A stretch of DNA of 64,000 nucleotides from Xanthomonas maliensis (GCF_009192945.1 NZ_NSET01000021.1:186001-250000), one strand, 5' to 3'; counted from the stretch's first letter, positions 44,078 to 53,923 are shown. Translations and numbers: made by a program. Notes: generated by a model not told the origin, from the sequence alone.

Positions 44078-46150
44078 CTACTCCTGCGGATAGCCGAAGC
44101 GCACCGCCATCAGCGTGAGCAGGTCGAACTGCGCACCGAGCACGCCGCGGTAGTCGCGCCAGCGCCCGGACGCCAGCCGCGCCGGGCCGCGCGGCGGCAC
44201 CAGCGGAAAGCGCAGCCCGAAGGCCTGTTGCAGGACATCGGCGATGCCTTGCGGATCGTTCTCGATGCCGTCCAGGCGGAGGATGCGGTGCGGGTACAGA
44301 TCGCGCTCGTGCAACACGGCCAGTTGGTCCAGCGCGACCAGCAGCCAGTCGGTCGCCTGCTGCGGCGACTGCAGCGCCAATGGCGCCGGCGCACCGGCCG
44401 ACAGCCAGTCCAGCAGCATGTCGCGAGGATCGCGCAGCGCGATCGCCAGCCGCCCTTCGGGCAGATGCGGACGCAAAGCGGTGAGCACGCTGTTATCCCA
44501 CCACAGCAACCAGTCGATGACGTTGCCATCGGTGATGCCGCGCCGCGGCAGCTGCGCGCGCCAGCCTTCCACCAGCGCCAACGGCGCCAGTTCGCCCGAC
44601 GCCAGTTGCTCGACGGTGCGGTAGCTCTGCAGGGCATCGGCCGGCGGGGTGGTGCCATAGCGATCGCTGCGCACCAGCGGCGTGGCCGCTTCCATGACCG
44701 CCACCAGGCGTTCCACATGCGAGCCCGGCATGCCCCAGACCAGCAGCGGACGCGCCTGTTCGGTCTCGGCGATGGTGCCCAGCGGCGGCCATTGCGCCGG
44801 CTGTTTGGCCGCCTGCGGCGGCAGCGGCAGGCGGTGCGGGGCCTGCTCGCGATGGAACTGCAGCCAGGTGGCCAGGGCCGCATCCGGTTGGCCGGCACGG
44901 TCCTGCACCTGGCCCAGCCAGGGCCGCAGGGTGGTCTGCTGCGGGACCGGCAGCGACTCCAGCAGCGACTGCACGCAGGCGATCGCCGCCGGCGGGTCGC
45001 GCGCCAGCAGCGCCTCGACGATGCGTTCCTCGCCGCTGATGCGGCCCGGTTCGACCGCCACGATCTGGCGCGCCACCGTCTCGGCGGCGGCGGCATCGCC
45101 CTGCATGTCGTGCACCCGCATCAGCGCTTCCAATGCCGGCAGATGCTCGGGCATGGCCAACAGCCAGCGCTCGATGACCGCCTGCGCCTCCGGCCCACCC
45201 ACTGGCTCGACCGCCAGCCGCGCCAGCCACAGGTCGTGGGCACTGCTGACGGTGGCCAGCGCCGCATCCAGGGTGTCGCGGGCATCATCGACCGCACCCA
45301 GCCGTTCCCACGCCATCAGCAGCGCCTGCAGCGTGCGCCGGTCGGCCGGCCAATGGGCCAGCGCCAACCGCAGCTGGGCCACGGCGCGGTCGGGCCGGCC
45401 GGCCTGCAACTCCATCTCGCCGGCCAGCCGGCGCATTGCCGGCAGATCGCCATCCGCCTGGGCCAGCACCGTTTCCATGGTCGCCAAGGCATCGTCCAGG
45501 CGCCCCTGGCGCTGGGCCAGCTGAGCGATGAAGGCACGCAGCGCGGTCCCGGGCGGACTCAGTTCGATCACCCGCTCGAACGCGCGCTCGGCAAAGGCGT
45601 GATGCTCTTTTTGCAGGTAGGCAAACCCCAGCGCGAACATCACCCGCGGATCGTCCGGCAACTGCTCGGCTGCACGGGTCAGCAGCGCCAGCGCGGTATC
45701 GCTGTCGCCGCGACGCATCGCCACCACGCCATCGACCGCCAGCAATTGCGGATGCTCCGGTGCCAGCCGGGCGGCGGTACGGCTCAGTCGCGCGGCTTCT
45801 TCCAGATCGCCACGCGCCACCGCCAGGTGCGCCTGCATCACATACGCAGGGAACTGATTGGGATCGAGTGCGGTACTGCGGGCCAGTGCCGCATCGGCAG
45901 CGGCCACCTCGCGCCCGGCCAGCAGCAGGCCGGCACGTTGCAGATGCAGATCGGCGCTTTCAGGGGCCAGCGTCAGCGCGGTCTCGATGCTGGCCAGCGC
46001 CAGCGCCGGCTGGCCTTGCTGCTGCAGCGCCAGGCCCAGCCAGCGGTGCGCATCGGCCAGCTCCGGGGCGCTGGCGACCCACTCGCGCGCCAGCGCGACG
46101 GCGTCGTCGGCCGCATTGCGGCGCAGGGCTTGGAGAATCGAGTCTTGCAT
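44078..46150 (-). CDS. large TPR protein with sulfotransferase-like C-terminus
   Basis: A 690-residue protein. Residues 1-~430 are a chain of TPR helices (for example LGLALQQQGQPALALASIETALTLAPESADLHLQRAGLLLAGRE). The C-terminal 250 residues resemble a PAPS-dependent sulfotransferase: LLVWGMPGSHVERL where the family has GxPRSGTxxL, and LAIALRDPRDMLLDWLS for the 3'-phosphate motif RdPrD. The first motif has lost the Arg/Ser/Gly pattern, so activity is doubtful. The start at 46150 avoids the implausible open-frame extension up to 48157. It lies at the end of a minus-strand set of lipid-related genes. Confidence 0.78.
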   Translation of the reverse strand: MQDSILQALRRNAADDAVALAREWVASAPELADAHRWLGLALQQQGQPALALASIETALTLAPESADLHLQRAGLLLAGREVAAADAALARSTALDPNQFPAYVMQAHLAVARGDLEEAARLSRTAARLAPEHPQLLAVDGVVAMRRGDSDTALALLTRAAEQLPDDPRVMFALGFAYLQKEHHAFAERAFERVIELSPPGTALRAFIAQLAQRQGRLDDALATMETVLAQADGDLPAMRRLAGEMELQAGRPDRAVAQLRLALAHWPADRRTLQALLMAWERLGAVDDARDTLDAALATVSSAHDLWLARLAVEPVGGPEAQAVIERWLLAMPEHLPALEALMRVHDMQGDAAAAETVARQIVAVEPGRISGEERIVEALLARDPPAAIACVQSLLESLPVPQQTTLRPWLGQVQDRAGQPDAALATWLQFHREQAPHRLPLPPQAAKQPAQWPPLGTIAETEQARPLLVWGMPGSHVERLVAVMEAATPLVRSDRYGTTPPADALQSYRTVEQLASGELAPLALVEGWRAQLPRRGITDGNVIDWLLWWDNSVLTALRPHLPEGRLAIALRDPRDMLLDWLSAGAPAPLALQSPQQATDWLLVALDQLAVLHERDLYPHRILRLDGIENDPQGIADVLQQAFGLRFPLVPPRGPARLASGRWRDYRGVLGAQFDLLTLMAVRFGYPQE

Positions 46151-46218
46151 GGCGGCGGCGTGTCCCGGACAAACGCCTATTGTACCGAGCCGCGGCGGTG
46201 CGCCGATTTCCCCGCGAT

Positions 46219-47205
46219 TTAGGTCGCGCCCGCCAGCCGCTCGGCCACCCAGCGTTCGGCAAAGCCATCGCCGCGGGCGTTCTCCAGGAAGCCGCAATGC
46301 CCGCCCCAGCGGGCGATCTCCAAGGTGGCATACGGCGGCAACCGCCAGCCGGCGAAATCCTCGAACGGGATCACCGGATCGTCTTCGGCCATCAGGATGT
46401 CGGCCGGCACCTGCAGCGCCGCCAGGCGCTCGCCGGCGATCGAATAGCTCTCGAAATACGCTTGCAGCGAGCCATGACCGGTGTGCTGTTCGGCCAGCCA
46501 GGCCATCAGCCCGCGCATGTCCAGCGCTAAGGTGGCATCGTCGTAGCCATGCTGGTCGGGGAACAGCTTGCGTTTGCGCAGCAGCGACTCGCGCCACTTG
46601 CGCCGGAAGTACCAATCGTAGAACTGCGGCCCCTTTTCCAACTGGTCCATGGTCGCGGCCGGATCCAGCAACGGGCAGACCGCCGCTACCCGCGCCAGCG
46701 GCAAGCCGGCGGCCGGTGCACGCAATGCCAGCCGCAGGGCGAAGTTGCCGCCCAGCGAATAGCCGGCCGCCAGCAGCTGCGGGGAGGGAAAACGCCGCCA
46801 CAGGTCGCCTGCCGCGTTGACCACCTCGTCGATGCGATCGGAGTGGAACAGATCCACATTGAGGTGGTGGGTGCCTCCGTGGTCGCGGAAATTCAGCCGG
46901 AACACCTGGTAGCCCAGGCCGAGCAGGCGCGCAGCGGTCAACCGCATGTAGTTGGAATCGGCGCTGCCCTCCCAGCCATGCAGCAGCAGTACCGTGCCGC
47001 GTACCGGCGCATCGCCCGGCGGCACGCTCATCCAGCCCTGCAGCCGCACGCCATCGCCGCCATCGAGAATATGCTCCTCGGTGCGCGCGCCGCTGGCCGC
47101 CAGCAACTGCAGCCCGCGCAGGCGTCGCAGGGCACTGCTGCCCAGCACCGATTGCACATGCGGGTTGCGTAGCCAGCGCGGCGGCTGGTAGTCGGACGCG
47201 TTCAT
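46219..47205 (-). CDS. YheT-family alpha/beta hydrolase
   Basis: A 328-residue hydrolase of the YheT type. The nucleophile elbow GYSLGGN lies near residue 145. N-terminal YQPPRWLRNPHVQSVLGS is typical of the family, with HGWEGS as oxyanion loop and the GGHCGFLE His at the end. Likely acts on a hydrophobic ester, but the substrate is undefined. Start 47205 (MNASDYQPP). It is followed by the TPR protein after 68 bases. Confidence 0.88.
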   Translation of the reverse strand: MNASDYQPPRWLRNPHVQSVLGSSALRRLRGLQLLAASGARTEEHILDGGDGVRLQGWMSVPPGDAPVRGTVLLLHGWEGSADSNYMRLTAARLLGLGYQVFRLNFRDHGGTHHLNVDLFHSDRIDEVVNAAGDLWRRFPSPQLLAAGYSLGGNFALRLALRAPAAGLPLARVAAVCPLLDPAATMDQLEKGPQFYDWYFRRKWRESLLRKRKLFPDQHGYDDATLALDMRGLMAWLAEQHTGHGSLQAYFESYSIAGERLAALQVPADILMAEDDPVIPFEDFAGWRLPPYATLEIARWGGHCGFLENARGDGFAERWVAERLAGAT

Positions 47206-47262
47206 GCGTTGAGCGGCCAGGATGGCGGGACAGCGCTGGCGGCGACGGCGCACATCGCCTGC

Positions 47263-48066
47263 TCAGGACTCCATCGCCGCGATGATGCGTTGGCGCGAGA
47301 TCTCCGCCAGCCGGCGCCGCCCATCCACGTCGCCCGCAGGAATCGGCGACAGGAAGTGCACCTCGGCCAGCCGCGCCGGCTCGCCGAGCAGGCGCAGCAG
47401 GTTGCCGACGAAGCTTTCGCGCTCGCCGAAGGCGACGATCGATTGCGCATTGCCCCGGGTGCCGTAGCGCACCGCCACCGGTTGCACCGGCACGCCCGCC
47501 TCGACCGCGGCCTGGAAGATGCGCGCATGGAACGGGCCGACTTCGCTGCCGGCACGGGTCCGTCCCTCCGGGAAGACGCCGACCGCCTGGCCGCTGCGCA
47601 GGCGCTGCAGCATTTCCTGCAGCACACCGCCCAGCGACTCGGTATTGCCACGCTGGTGGAAAATGGTCTGTCCCTTGGCCGCCAGCCAACCCACCAAGGG
47701 CCAACCGGCGATCTCGCGCTTGGCGACGAATCCCATCACCTGCTGGCTGTGCAGCACCGAGATATCGACCCAGCCGACGTGATTGGCCACGAACAGGGTG
47801 GCACCCTTCAACGGCGTGCCGAAACGACGCAGGCGGAAGCCGAAGATGCGCATCAGCGTGCCCTGCCACCAGCGGGTCATGCCATCGCGCAAGGTGTCGT
47901 CGGCACCGATACGCAGACCGGCCAGCGGCGGTACCACGATGCACAGCATGGTGATCGGCAGACCGATGAACACGTGCACCGCGAGCAACGGCACCCGGTA
48001 CAGGTAACGGCACCAACGCGGCGCGCCGCCGGCGTCGCGCGTGGCGGGCAGGGATGACTCGCTCAT
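47263..48066 (-). CDS. 1-acyl-sn-glycerol-3-phosphate acyltransferase (PlsC-like)
   Basis: A 267-residue membrane-associated acyltransferase. The catalytic NHxxxxD is N95-H96-V-G-W-V-D101, and the substrate motif FPEGRT is at 165-170. A hydrophobic segment near 25-50 anchors it. It could transfer acyl chains to lysophosphatidic acid or a related lipid; some homologues act on ornithine lipids (OlsA type). The start at 48066 (MSESSLPATR). It lies between thioesterase and YheT hydrolase genes. Confidence 0.85.
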   Translation of the reverse strand: MSESSLPATRDAGGAPRWCRYLYRVPLLAVHVFIGLPITMLCIVVPPLAGLRIGADDTLRDGMTRWWQGTLMRIFGFRLRRFGTPLKGATLFVANHVGWVDISVLHSQQVMGFVAKREIAGWPLVGWLAAKGQTIFHQRGNTESLGGVLQEMLQRLRSGQAVGVFPEGRTRAGSEVGPFHARIFQAAVEAGVPVQPVAVRYGTRGNAQSIVAFGERESFVGNLLRLLGEPARLAEVHFLSPIPAGDVDGRRRLAEISRQRIIAAMES

Positions 48067-48175
48067 TCGAAACACAGGACCGAAGCGGGGAAGGCTGCCC
48101 TATTGTGACAGCAGCCAGGCCCCCGCGCAGTGCCGGCGACGGGTGGCGCTGTTCCACCAGTGGCGCTGCCGCTGT

Positions 48176-48607
48176 TCATCCACCGTGGCCATGCGGCACG
48201 ACTGCCAGGGTCAGCCGCGAGACGCAGACGCGCTTGCCGACGGCGTTGTCGATGACGATGTCCCACACCTGGGTCGTACGGCCCACGTGCACCGCGCGCG
48301 CGGTCCCGGTCACCACCCCGTCGCGGACTGCGCGCAGATGGTTGGCGTTGATCTCCAGCCCGACGCAGATCTGCTGGCGCATATCCACGCATAGGTTGCC
48401 CGCGCTGCTGCCCACCGTTTCTGCCAGCACCACCGAAGCGCCGCCGTGCAGCAGTCCATAAGGCTGGTGGGTGCGCGTATCGACCGGCATGGTGGCACGC
48501 AGCCAGTCCTCGCCGACCTCGGTGAAGACGATGCCCAGATGCTCGATCAGGGTATTGCGGCTGGCGGCATTGAGCGCGACAAGGTCGACGGGTTCGCGAA
48601 AGATCAT
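48176..48607 (-). CDS. hotdog-fold acyl-CoA thioesterase (PaaI/MenI type)
   Basis: A 143-residue protein. The HGGASVVLAETVGSSAG helix with its His-Gly-Gly is the active-site signature of YbdB/PaaI-type thioesterases, preceded by NTLIEHLGIVFTEVGEDWLRATMPVD. It may hydrolyse an aromatic or short-chain acyl-CoA. Start 48607. It is separated by 145 bases from the PLD gene upstream. Confidence 0.88.
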   Translation of the reverse strand: MIFREPVDLVALNAASRNTLIEHLGIVFTEVGEDWLRATMPVDTRTHQPYGLLHGGASVVLAETVGSSAGNLCVDMRQQICVGLEINANHLRAVRDGVVTGTARAVHVGRTTQVWDIVIDNAVGKRVCVSRLTLAVVPHGHGG

Positions 48608-48752
48608 GGGCACGCTTCGGGCCGGGGGGAGTCGGACGACAGCATCGGCAAGCGCGGGCTGCGATTCAACCCCGGCGTGCCGATGACTGCGCTGCGGCAG
48701 CGGCACCGATGCGTCCGGGCAGGGATTGGGCGCGCCCGCTGGCGTTGCCGCG

Positions 48753-50726
48753 TCAGAGAATCGGTACCAAGCCGGCGCCGAAGGCGGTCAGCATGCGCAC
48801 CAGCAGCCACTTCGGGCCGACATTCACTTCCGGGAAATCGCCCACCGCGACATAGCATTTGCGGAACTGCGGATCCTGCCGCTTGAGCGGGAACGGGCAG
48901 TCCGGGCCCGGCTGGAACTCGTAGTTGGTGGCATAACGCCACGGCCAGAAATCCAGCACCGGCAGGGCTTCTGAGACCTTGCCGACGCTGTAGTTCAAGC
49001 CACTGAGGACCGGCGGCTTCTCGCGCGGCGCCACTGTCCAGGCATTGCCGGGCTCGATATCGCGTTCGATGCTGGCCGCCAATGCCTGCGCAAAGGCCAC
49101 ATCGTCGATCACCACCGCCGCCTCGGTGTTGTAGTTCTCGCTGCGCGGATCGAAGTTGTGCGTGCCGATCACGCCGATCCGGCGATCGACCACCAACGAC
49201 TTGGCGTGCAGGCCCATGCGCGCACCGGTACGGGTCACCGGCAATGGCCGGTTGACCGCGCGCGTGCCCAGGAACGAAGGCCGGGTTTCGGTGCGCAGCA
49301 CGCGGCGGTCGACCGCACTGCCGCCTGGGTTGCGGCCGCCGCCGCTGCCACTGCTGCCACGGATGGCATTGCCGGCCGCGCTGCCGCCGATCAGACGATT
49401 TTCGCGGCGACCGCCATCATCGCCTTGCTTCGGTTCGAGCGGATCGGACACCAGGCTGGCGTAGTCCACCGGAGCGTCCAACGGAAATGGCTTGTATTCG
49501 TAGATATTGAAGCCCAGTTCGCGCAGGTTGCGGCGTTTGAACTTGTACGACAGCGCGTAGACGATGGGATTGTCGGTCGCCGCCAGGCTGTTGGTGGACA
49601 CCACGACCCGCGGCGGCTGTGGATGCTTGCGCAGGTCGCGGAAGATCGCCTGGGCCGGATCGGACAGCACCAGGTACGGGGTCTGCAGCAGCACCTCGTG
49701 CTGCGCACCGGCGATCAGGCTATCGAGCTCCGGCGCGGTATGCACGGCGGTCGCCGGATGCTCCTTGCGATGCTTCTGCGGGAGATCTGCCACGTATTGC
49801 ACCCGCTGTACCGGCAAGGCGGGGGCAACGAACGCCGCGCGCACGAAGCCGGGATCGCGGGCTTCTGCATCCACCCGCGCCACCCGCTCCGGGCGTTCGA
49901 AATGCGCTGGCGGCATGGCCGGGGCGCCCTGCTCGAGCAGCAGACGGCCGACGTCGTTGAGCCGTTCGGCCGGCACGCTGCGGCGAGCACGCCAGAACGC
50001 ATCGAAGTTGGCGGCCATCGCCCGCACCTCCGGCCCGGCCAGGATGACGTCGCGATCGCGGAAGTTGTACTCGCCATCCCAGTCGAAATAGTCGTTCTGG
50101 TAGTTGCGCCCACCGACCACGCCGAGCACGTCGTCGACCACCAGCAGCTTGTTGTGCATGCGCTGGTTGAAGCGGCGGAAGCAGCACAGCACGCTGCCGG
50201 CATAGTCGAAGTAATTGAGTTTGACCTTGCCAAAGGTCGGGTTGTAGATGCGCAGCTGCAGGTTTTCGTGGGTGCTGGCGAGCGCGCCGAGGATCTGCAG
50301 GTCGGCGATGGCCGACAGCTGATCGATCAGCACGCGCACCTTGACGCCACGCTGCGCTGCCGCCACCAGCGCGTCCATCACCATGCGCGCGCTGTCGTCC
50401 TTGTCGAAGATGTAGGTCTGCAGGTCGATGCTGCGGGTGGCGCTGCGGATCAGATTGAGCCGCGCGACCAGGGATTCTTCGCCATGGTCGACGATGGTGG
50501 CGTAGTGCCGCGGTACGCTGGGCGTGGAGTCGGTGATCGCCTGGCCGCCCAGCGCGCGCAGCGGCGAGGGTTGGGCGCAGCGGTCGGCCCGCGAGCAGTC
50601 GACCACGGTGCCGCGGGCAGCGGCCGCGATCCCGGCCGCACGGTTGCGCTCGCTTTGCGACAGCCCGGCGCATCCTGTGCCGAGCAACACCGTTGCCAGC
50701 ACCAACACCCTCCAAAGAAACGTCAC
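48753..50726 (-). CDS. phospholipase D-family lipoprotein, two HKD motifs
   Basis: A 657-residue enzyme with two HxKxxxxD catalytic motifs: H191-K193-D198 and H507-K509-D514. The opening VTFLWRVLVLATVLLGTGCAG is a lipoprotein-type signal sequence. A Gly/Ser/Arg-rich spacer (about 433-475) separates the two halves. The GTG start at 50726 overlaps the yceI stop by four bases (GTGA), evidence for translational coupling. Possible roles: phospholipase D, or cardiolipin synthase-like transferase in the periplasm. It closes a four-gene operon with parA-like, sixA and yceI genes. Confidence 0.87.
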   Translation of the reverse strand: MTFLWRVLVLATVLLGTGCAGLSQSERNRAAGIAAAARGTVVDCSRADRCAQPSPLRALGGQAITDSTPSVPRHYATIVDHGEESLVARLNLIRSATRSIDLQTYIFDKDDSARMVMDALVAAAQRGVKVRVLIDQLSAIADLQILGALASTHENLQLRIYNPTFGKVKLNYFDYAGSVLCCFRRFNQRMHNKLLVVDDVLGVVGGRNYQNDYFDWDGEYNFRDRDVILAGPEVRAMAANFDAFWRARRSVPAERLNDVGRLLLEQGAPAMPPAHFERPERVARVDAEARDPGFVRAAFVAPALPVQRVQYVADLPQKHRKEHPATAVHTAPELDSLIAGAQHEVLLQTPYLVLSDPAQAIFRDLRKHPQPPRVVVSTNSLAATDNPIVYALSYKFKRRNLRELGFNIYEYKPFPLDAPVDYASLVSDPLEPKQGDDGGRRENRLIGGSAAGNAIRGSSGSGGGRNPGGSAVDRRVLRTETRPSFLGTRAVNRPLPVTRTGARMGLHAKSLVVDRRIGVIGTHNFDPRSENYNTEAAVVIDDVAFAQALAASIERDIEPGNAWTVAPREKPPVLSGLNYSVGKVSEALPVLDFWPWRYATNYEFQPGPDCPFPLKRQDPQFRKCYVAVGDFPEVNVGPKWLLVRMLTAFGAGLVPIL

Positions 50727-51292
50727 GGGCGACGTGCCTCCTGCAAACGGGCACGCAGCACGAAGGTTACCCTGTCGCCCAGGGCCACCTGCCATGCATC
50801 CATTCCATAACGTCCTCGCAGGACCGTACCACGACTGATCACGTCGCAATCATAGCCCGGCCGCGGGCATTCGGCCGGGATGACGTGCAAGGTCTCTTCA
50901 TGGGTGATTCCGCGAATGGTCAGCTTGCCGAGCAGATCACCGCCCTGCTTGGACAAGTCCGGATCGAACGGCACCGAGTCGAATTCGACCACCGGGTAGC
51001 GTTGCACGTCGAAAAAGTCCTCGCCGCGCATCCAGGCGGTGTAGCGGGCCTTGCCCGGGATCTCCACCTGACTGGTGAACATGCGCAGGCGCACCTGGTG
51101 GCGACCATCGGGCAGTTCCAGCAGGTCACCTTCGAAACGCGGGAACAGACCCTCGATCTTTTGCCCGAAGCGGGTACGGATCTCGAAACCGAAGCGCGAC
51201 TGCGCCGGATCGAACGGAATCTTGTGCTGCGCCACGCCGGGCAGCGCGACGACCAGCGTCAGCCAGCCCAAGGCCTGGCAACGCCATCGCAC
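50723..51292 (-). CDS. YceI-family exported protein
   Basis: A 189-residue YceI/lipocalin-like barrel. Signal peptide VRWRCQALGWLTLVVALPGVA, then a repeat of FEIRTRFGQKIEGLFPRFEGDLL, the characteristic MRGEDFFDVQRYPVVEFDS and KLTIRGITHEETL. Members bind isoprenoid chains. Start is GTG 51292; no ATG is in frame. It starts three bases after the sixA stop and ends inside the PLD gene start. Confidence 0.9.
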   Translation of the reverse strand: MRWRCQALGWLTLVVALPGVAQHKIPFDPAQSRFGFEIRTRFGQKIEGLFPRFEGDLLELPDGRHQVRLRMFTSQVEIPGKARYTAWMRGEDFFDVQRYPVVEFDSVPFDPDLSKQGGDLLGKLTIRGITHEETLHVIPAECPRPGYDCDVISRGTVLRGRYGMDAWQVALGDRVTFVLRARLQEARRP

Positions 51293-51295
51293 GGA

Positions 51296-51772
51296 TCAAG
51301 GCCACCAGAAAGCGGTCAGGCGGGCGATGCCCGGCTCGATCGCGGCATCCAACGGCAGCGCCAGCAAGGCGATCGAGGCGGTCGGCATGCCGCGGTAGTC
51401 GCCGGTCTGGCCGCTGTGCATCAAGGCTGCCAGCCGCTCCAGCCCGGGATTGTGGCCGACCAGCAACAAGCGCTCGGCTTCGCGATGCTCGTCCACGACG
51501 CTGGCCAGCGTGCCCGGCGTGGCGTCGTAGATGCGCTCGTCCAGGCGCTGCTCGATGTAGCCGGTCAGCTCCAGCACGCTTTCCAGCGTTTCGCGCGCCC
51601 GCCGCGCCGGCGAGCACAGCACCCGGTCCGGGACCAGGTGCTGGTCGCGCAGCCAGCGCCCGGCCGCCTCCGCCTCCGCCAGGCCGTGGGGCGACAGCGG
51701 ACGGTCGAAATCGGCCTGACCGGTATCGGCCGGTTCGGCGTGGGCGTGCCGCAACAAGATCAATTCGCGCAT
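51296..51772 (-). CDS. sixA: SixA-type phosphohistidine phosphatase
   Basis: A 158-residue histidine-phosphatase. The N-terminal catalytic R8-H9 (LILLRHAHAEP) and the later VGHNPGLE motif are complete, and CSPARRARETLE carries the second Arg. SixA removes phosphate from His residues of phosphorelay or PTS proteins (NPr in E. coli). Start ATG 51772. It follows the ParA-like gene by 15 bases and is coupled to yceI. Confidence 0.9.
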   Translation of the reverse strand: MRELILLRHAHAEPADTGQADFDRPLSPHGLAEAEAAGRWLRDQHLVPDRVLCSPARRARETLESVLELTGYIEQRLDERIYDATPGTLASVVDEHREAERLLLVGHNPGLERLAALMHSGQTGDYRGMPTASIALLALPLDAAIEPGIARLTAFWWP

Positions 51773-51787
51773 GAGAACAATCCGGTA

Positions 51788-52420
51788 TTAGGACTTGCGA
51801 AGCCACTTCAACAGCGGCTCCCAGTCCTGTTGGTGGTCGCGCACCTGCGCCGAGCGGTAGTCGAACAGGCTGCGGCCCAGCCCGGCCATCACCACGTAGG
51901 CCTGGGTGTCGCGCAGCTGGGCCACCAGTGGATAAGGCCAGCCGGCCAGCATCTCGGCTGCCTGCTGCGAGGTCTGGGTCCACGGGCGCGCCCGGTTGAG
52001 CACCAGTCCCACCGGCAGCTTGCGCTGGTGGACGCGCGGTACCTTGGCCAGGGTGTTCAGAAAGCCGACCACCGCTTCGATGTCCAGTGCCGACGACAAT
52101 ACCGGGACCACGATGGCATCGACGTGATCGAGAAACCCGCTGAGGTCCTCGGCCATCGCGCCGGCCGGGGCATCGATGACCACCTGGTCGGTGCCATCGG
52201 GAACGGCGGCCTGCCAGTTGCGCCGGCGGGTGGCATCGATCGGCAGCACCGCGCTCTCCAGGCTGGCGCGGCGCTCGGCCCAGCGGGTCGAGGAGCCCTG
52301 TGGATCGGCATCGGCCAGCACCGTGCGCTGGCCCTGCAACGCCGCGTGCGCGGCCAGATTGGTGGCGATCGTGGTCTTGCCCACGCCGCCCTTGGAGCCG
52401 GCCACCAAGACTGTCTTCAT
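51788..52420 (-). CDS. ParA/MinD-type P-loop ATPase, orphan
   Basis: A 210-residue ATPase with deviant Walker A KGGVGKTT (residues 10-17), a switch I region [12 protein letters not shown] and a [11 protein letters not shown]alker B. No parB or centromere-like repeat is near, so it is not a chromosome-partition pair; orphan ParA-like proteins often position protein complexes on the nucleoid or membrane. Start 52420 ([12 protein letters not shown]). First gene of a tight operon parA-sixA-yceI-pld. Confidence 0.87.
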   Translation of the reverse strand: MKTVLVAGSKGGVGKTTIATNLAAHAALQGQRTVLADADPQGSSTRWAERRASLESAVLPIDATRRRNWQAAVPDGTDQVVIDAPAGAMAEDLSGFLDHVDAIVVPVLSSALDIEAVVGFLNTLAKVPRVHQRKLPVGLVLNRARPWTQTSQQAAEMLAGWPYPLVAQLRDTQAYVVMAGLGRSLFDYRSAQVRDHQQDWEPLLKWLRKS

Positions 52421-52872
52421 GCACGCCTCGCTTCCGGGAGCAAGCCGGCAGCGTACACCGCGATCGGGTGAGGAAGTAGTCGATACGGTTAACGAGCACC
52501 CCGCACGTGCCTGCCGCTCCCCGACGACGGCCACGGTCGGTCACACGCGGGCAATGCCCCTGGCGGCGAAGCCGTTGCTGGAGGACCAACGTTCGAGCGC
52601 TCGCCGGTCACTGCAGCGATGCAGGCGCCGCCTGGCGTGCGGCATGGCAGGCGTCTACCGGTGGCAGTGGTCCTCGGCGTGGTGGGCGCGCCGTCCCTTG
52701 AGCTCGCCGTTGGCGACGCGAACCGGGGCCTCGGCCCATTGCTAGCGCTTGAGATGCTGCAGTGGCCATGACCGTCCGCTCCGACGCCCGCCCGCAACAG
52801 AGGACCCGCCGAGCGCGTTCCTCGCCCGCCAGCCCGTGTCCGCGGCCTCGCTGGCATGCTGCCGGCACGCAA
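52421..52872. other. intergenic region between AEC carrier and ParA-like gene
   Basis: 452 bases with no recognised gene; it should contain the promoter of the parA-like operon at its left end and the end of the AEC transcript at its right. No structure stood out. Confidence 0.5.
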
Positions 52873-53790
52873 TTACGCTGGCAGGTGCGCCAGCAGCCAG
52901 GTCCAGGCCGGCAAGGTCAGCAACGACAGCAGGATGCTGTAACCGACCATCGCGGCGGCCAGGCGCGGCGCCAGCCGATGCGAGATCGCCAACGCAGCCG
53001 CGGTGATCATGGTCGGCATCGCCGATTCCAGCACATTGGTCTGCAACATGGGCCCGCGCAGTCCCAGCACCCACGACAGCGGCAGCGCCAGCACCGGCAT
53101 CAGCACCAGTTTGAACAGCAATCCCAGCGCCAGCGGCGCAAGGTCTTCGGCGGGCAGGCGCAGTTGCAGCGACAGCCCCACCGCCAACATCACCAGCGGC
53201 AACATGGCGTCGGCCAGCGTCTTCAGGCTCGTGGCAATCCATGCCGGCGGTTGTTCGGGCATCACCGTCACGGCCACCAACAACGCCCACAACGGCGGAA
53301 AGCGCGTGATCCGTTGCAGGATCATGCGTGCGCTCGGTGGCGCGTCGCCGCTATAGCGGGCCAGGATCACCAGCCCGACCGTGGACAGCAGCAGAAAGGT
53401 GCCGAATTGATCGTAGACCACTGCATACGGCAACGCGTGATCGCCGAGCAGCGCACGCACCATCGGAAAACCGATGAAGCTGGAATTGGTGAACACCACG
53501 CACATCAGCAGGGCTGCATAGGCTTGCCGAGGCAGGCGCAGCAAGCGGCTAACGCCCCATAGCAAGGGCAGCAGCAACAGCGTCAGCAACCAGGGCGTGG
53601 CCATCAGTCCGCCCAGCGAGGCATCCAGATGCAAGCGCGGCACGTAGGTGAGCACCGACGCCGGCAGGCAGAGATACAGCACGACACGATTGAGCACATC
53701 GGCACTGTTGTCGGGCAACACCCGCAAGCGCGCGAACAGCAATCCCAAGCCCAACATCGCCAGGATCGACGCAAATGCATCCACCGCCAT
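52873..53790 (-). CDS. AEC-family carrier (auxin-efflux/malonate type)
   Basis: A 305-residue membrane protein of about ten hydrophobic helices in two five-helix repeats. The first half has LGLGLLFARLRVLPDNSADVLNRVVLYLCLPASVL and TNSSFIGFPMVRALLG; the second half has LPLVMLAVGLSL and LESAMPTMITAAALA. AEC carriers export or exchange organic anions; the substrate is unknown. ATG 53790 is right at the first membrane helix. A 16-base perfect palindrome lies about 134 bases upstream of the start. Confidence 0.85.
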   Translation of the reverse strand: MAVDAFASILAMLGLGLLFARLRVLPDNSADVLNRVVLYLCLPASVLTYVPRLHLDASLGGLMATPWLLTLLLLPLLWGVSRLLRLPRQAYAALLMCVVFTNSSFIGFPMVRALLGDHALPYAVVYDQFGTFLLLSTVGLVILARYSGDAPPSARMILQRITRFPPLWALLVAVTVMPEQPPAWIATSLKTLADAMLPLVMLAVGLSLQLRLPAEDLAPLALGLLFKLVLMPVLALPLSWVLGLRGPMLQTNVLESAMPTMITAAALAISHRLAPRLAAAMVGYSILLSLLTLPAWTWLLAHLPA

Positions 53791-53923
53791 GAATCGCCAC
53801 GCTACCTGTCCAGTGAGCGTGCAGCATCGCACGATGCTGGTCACGCACAGCACGTGCGCGCAGCGCTGGCGCAACCGTGTGTGCGAGCGAACTGCGCGAC
53901 GGCGGTGTGTGCAGTGCACCGCA

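Noticed and set aside
43847..46222. 791-codon open frame on the plus strand
   Set aside because: Antisense to the TPR-sulfotransferase-like gene; its translation shows no domain.
44078..48157. reading the TPR gene as a 1359-codon gene
   Set aside because: The upstream extension overlaps YheT and PlsC genes in other frames, and the TPR start with plausible sequence is at 46150.
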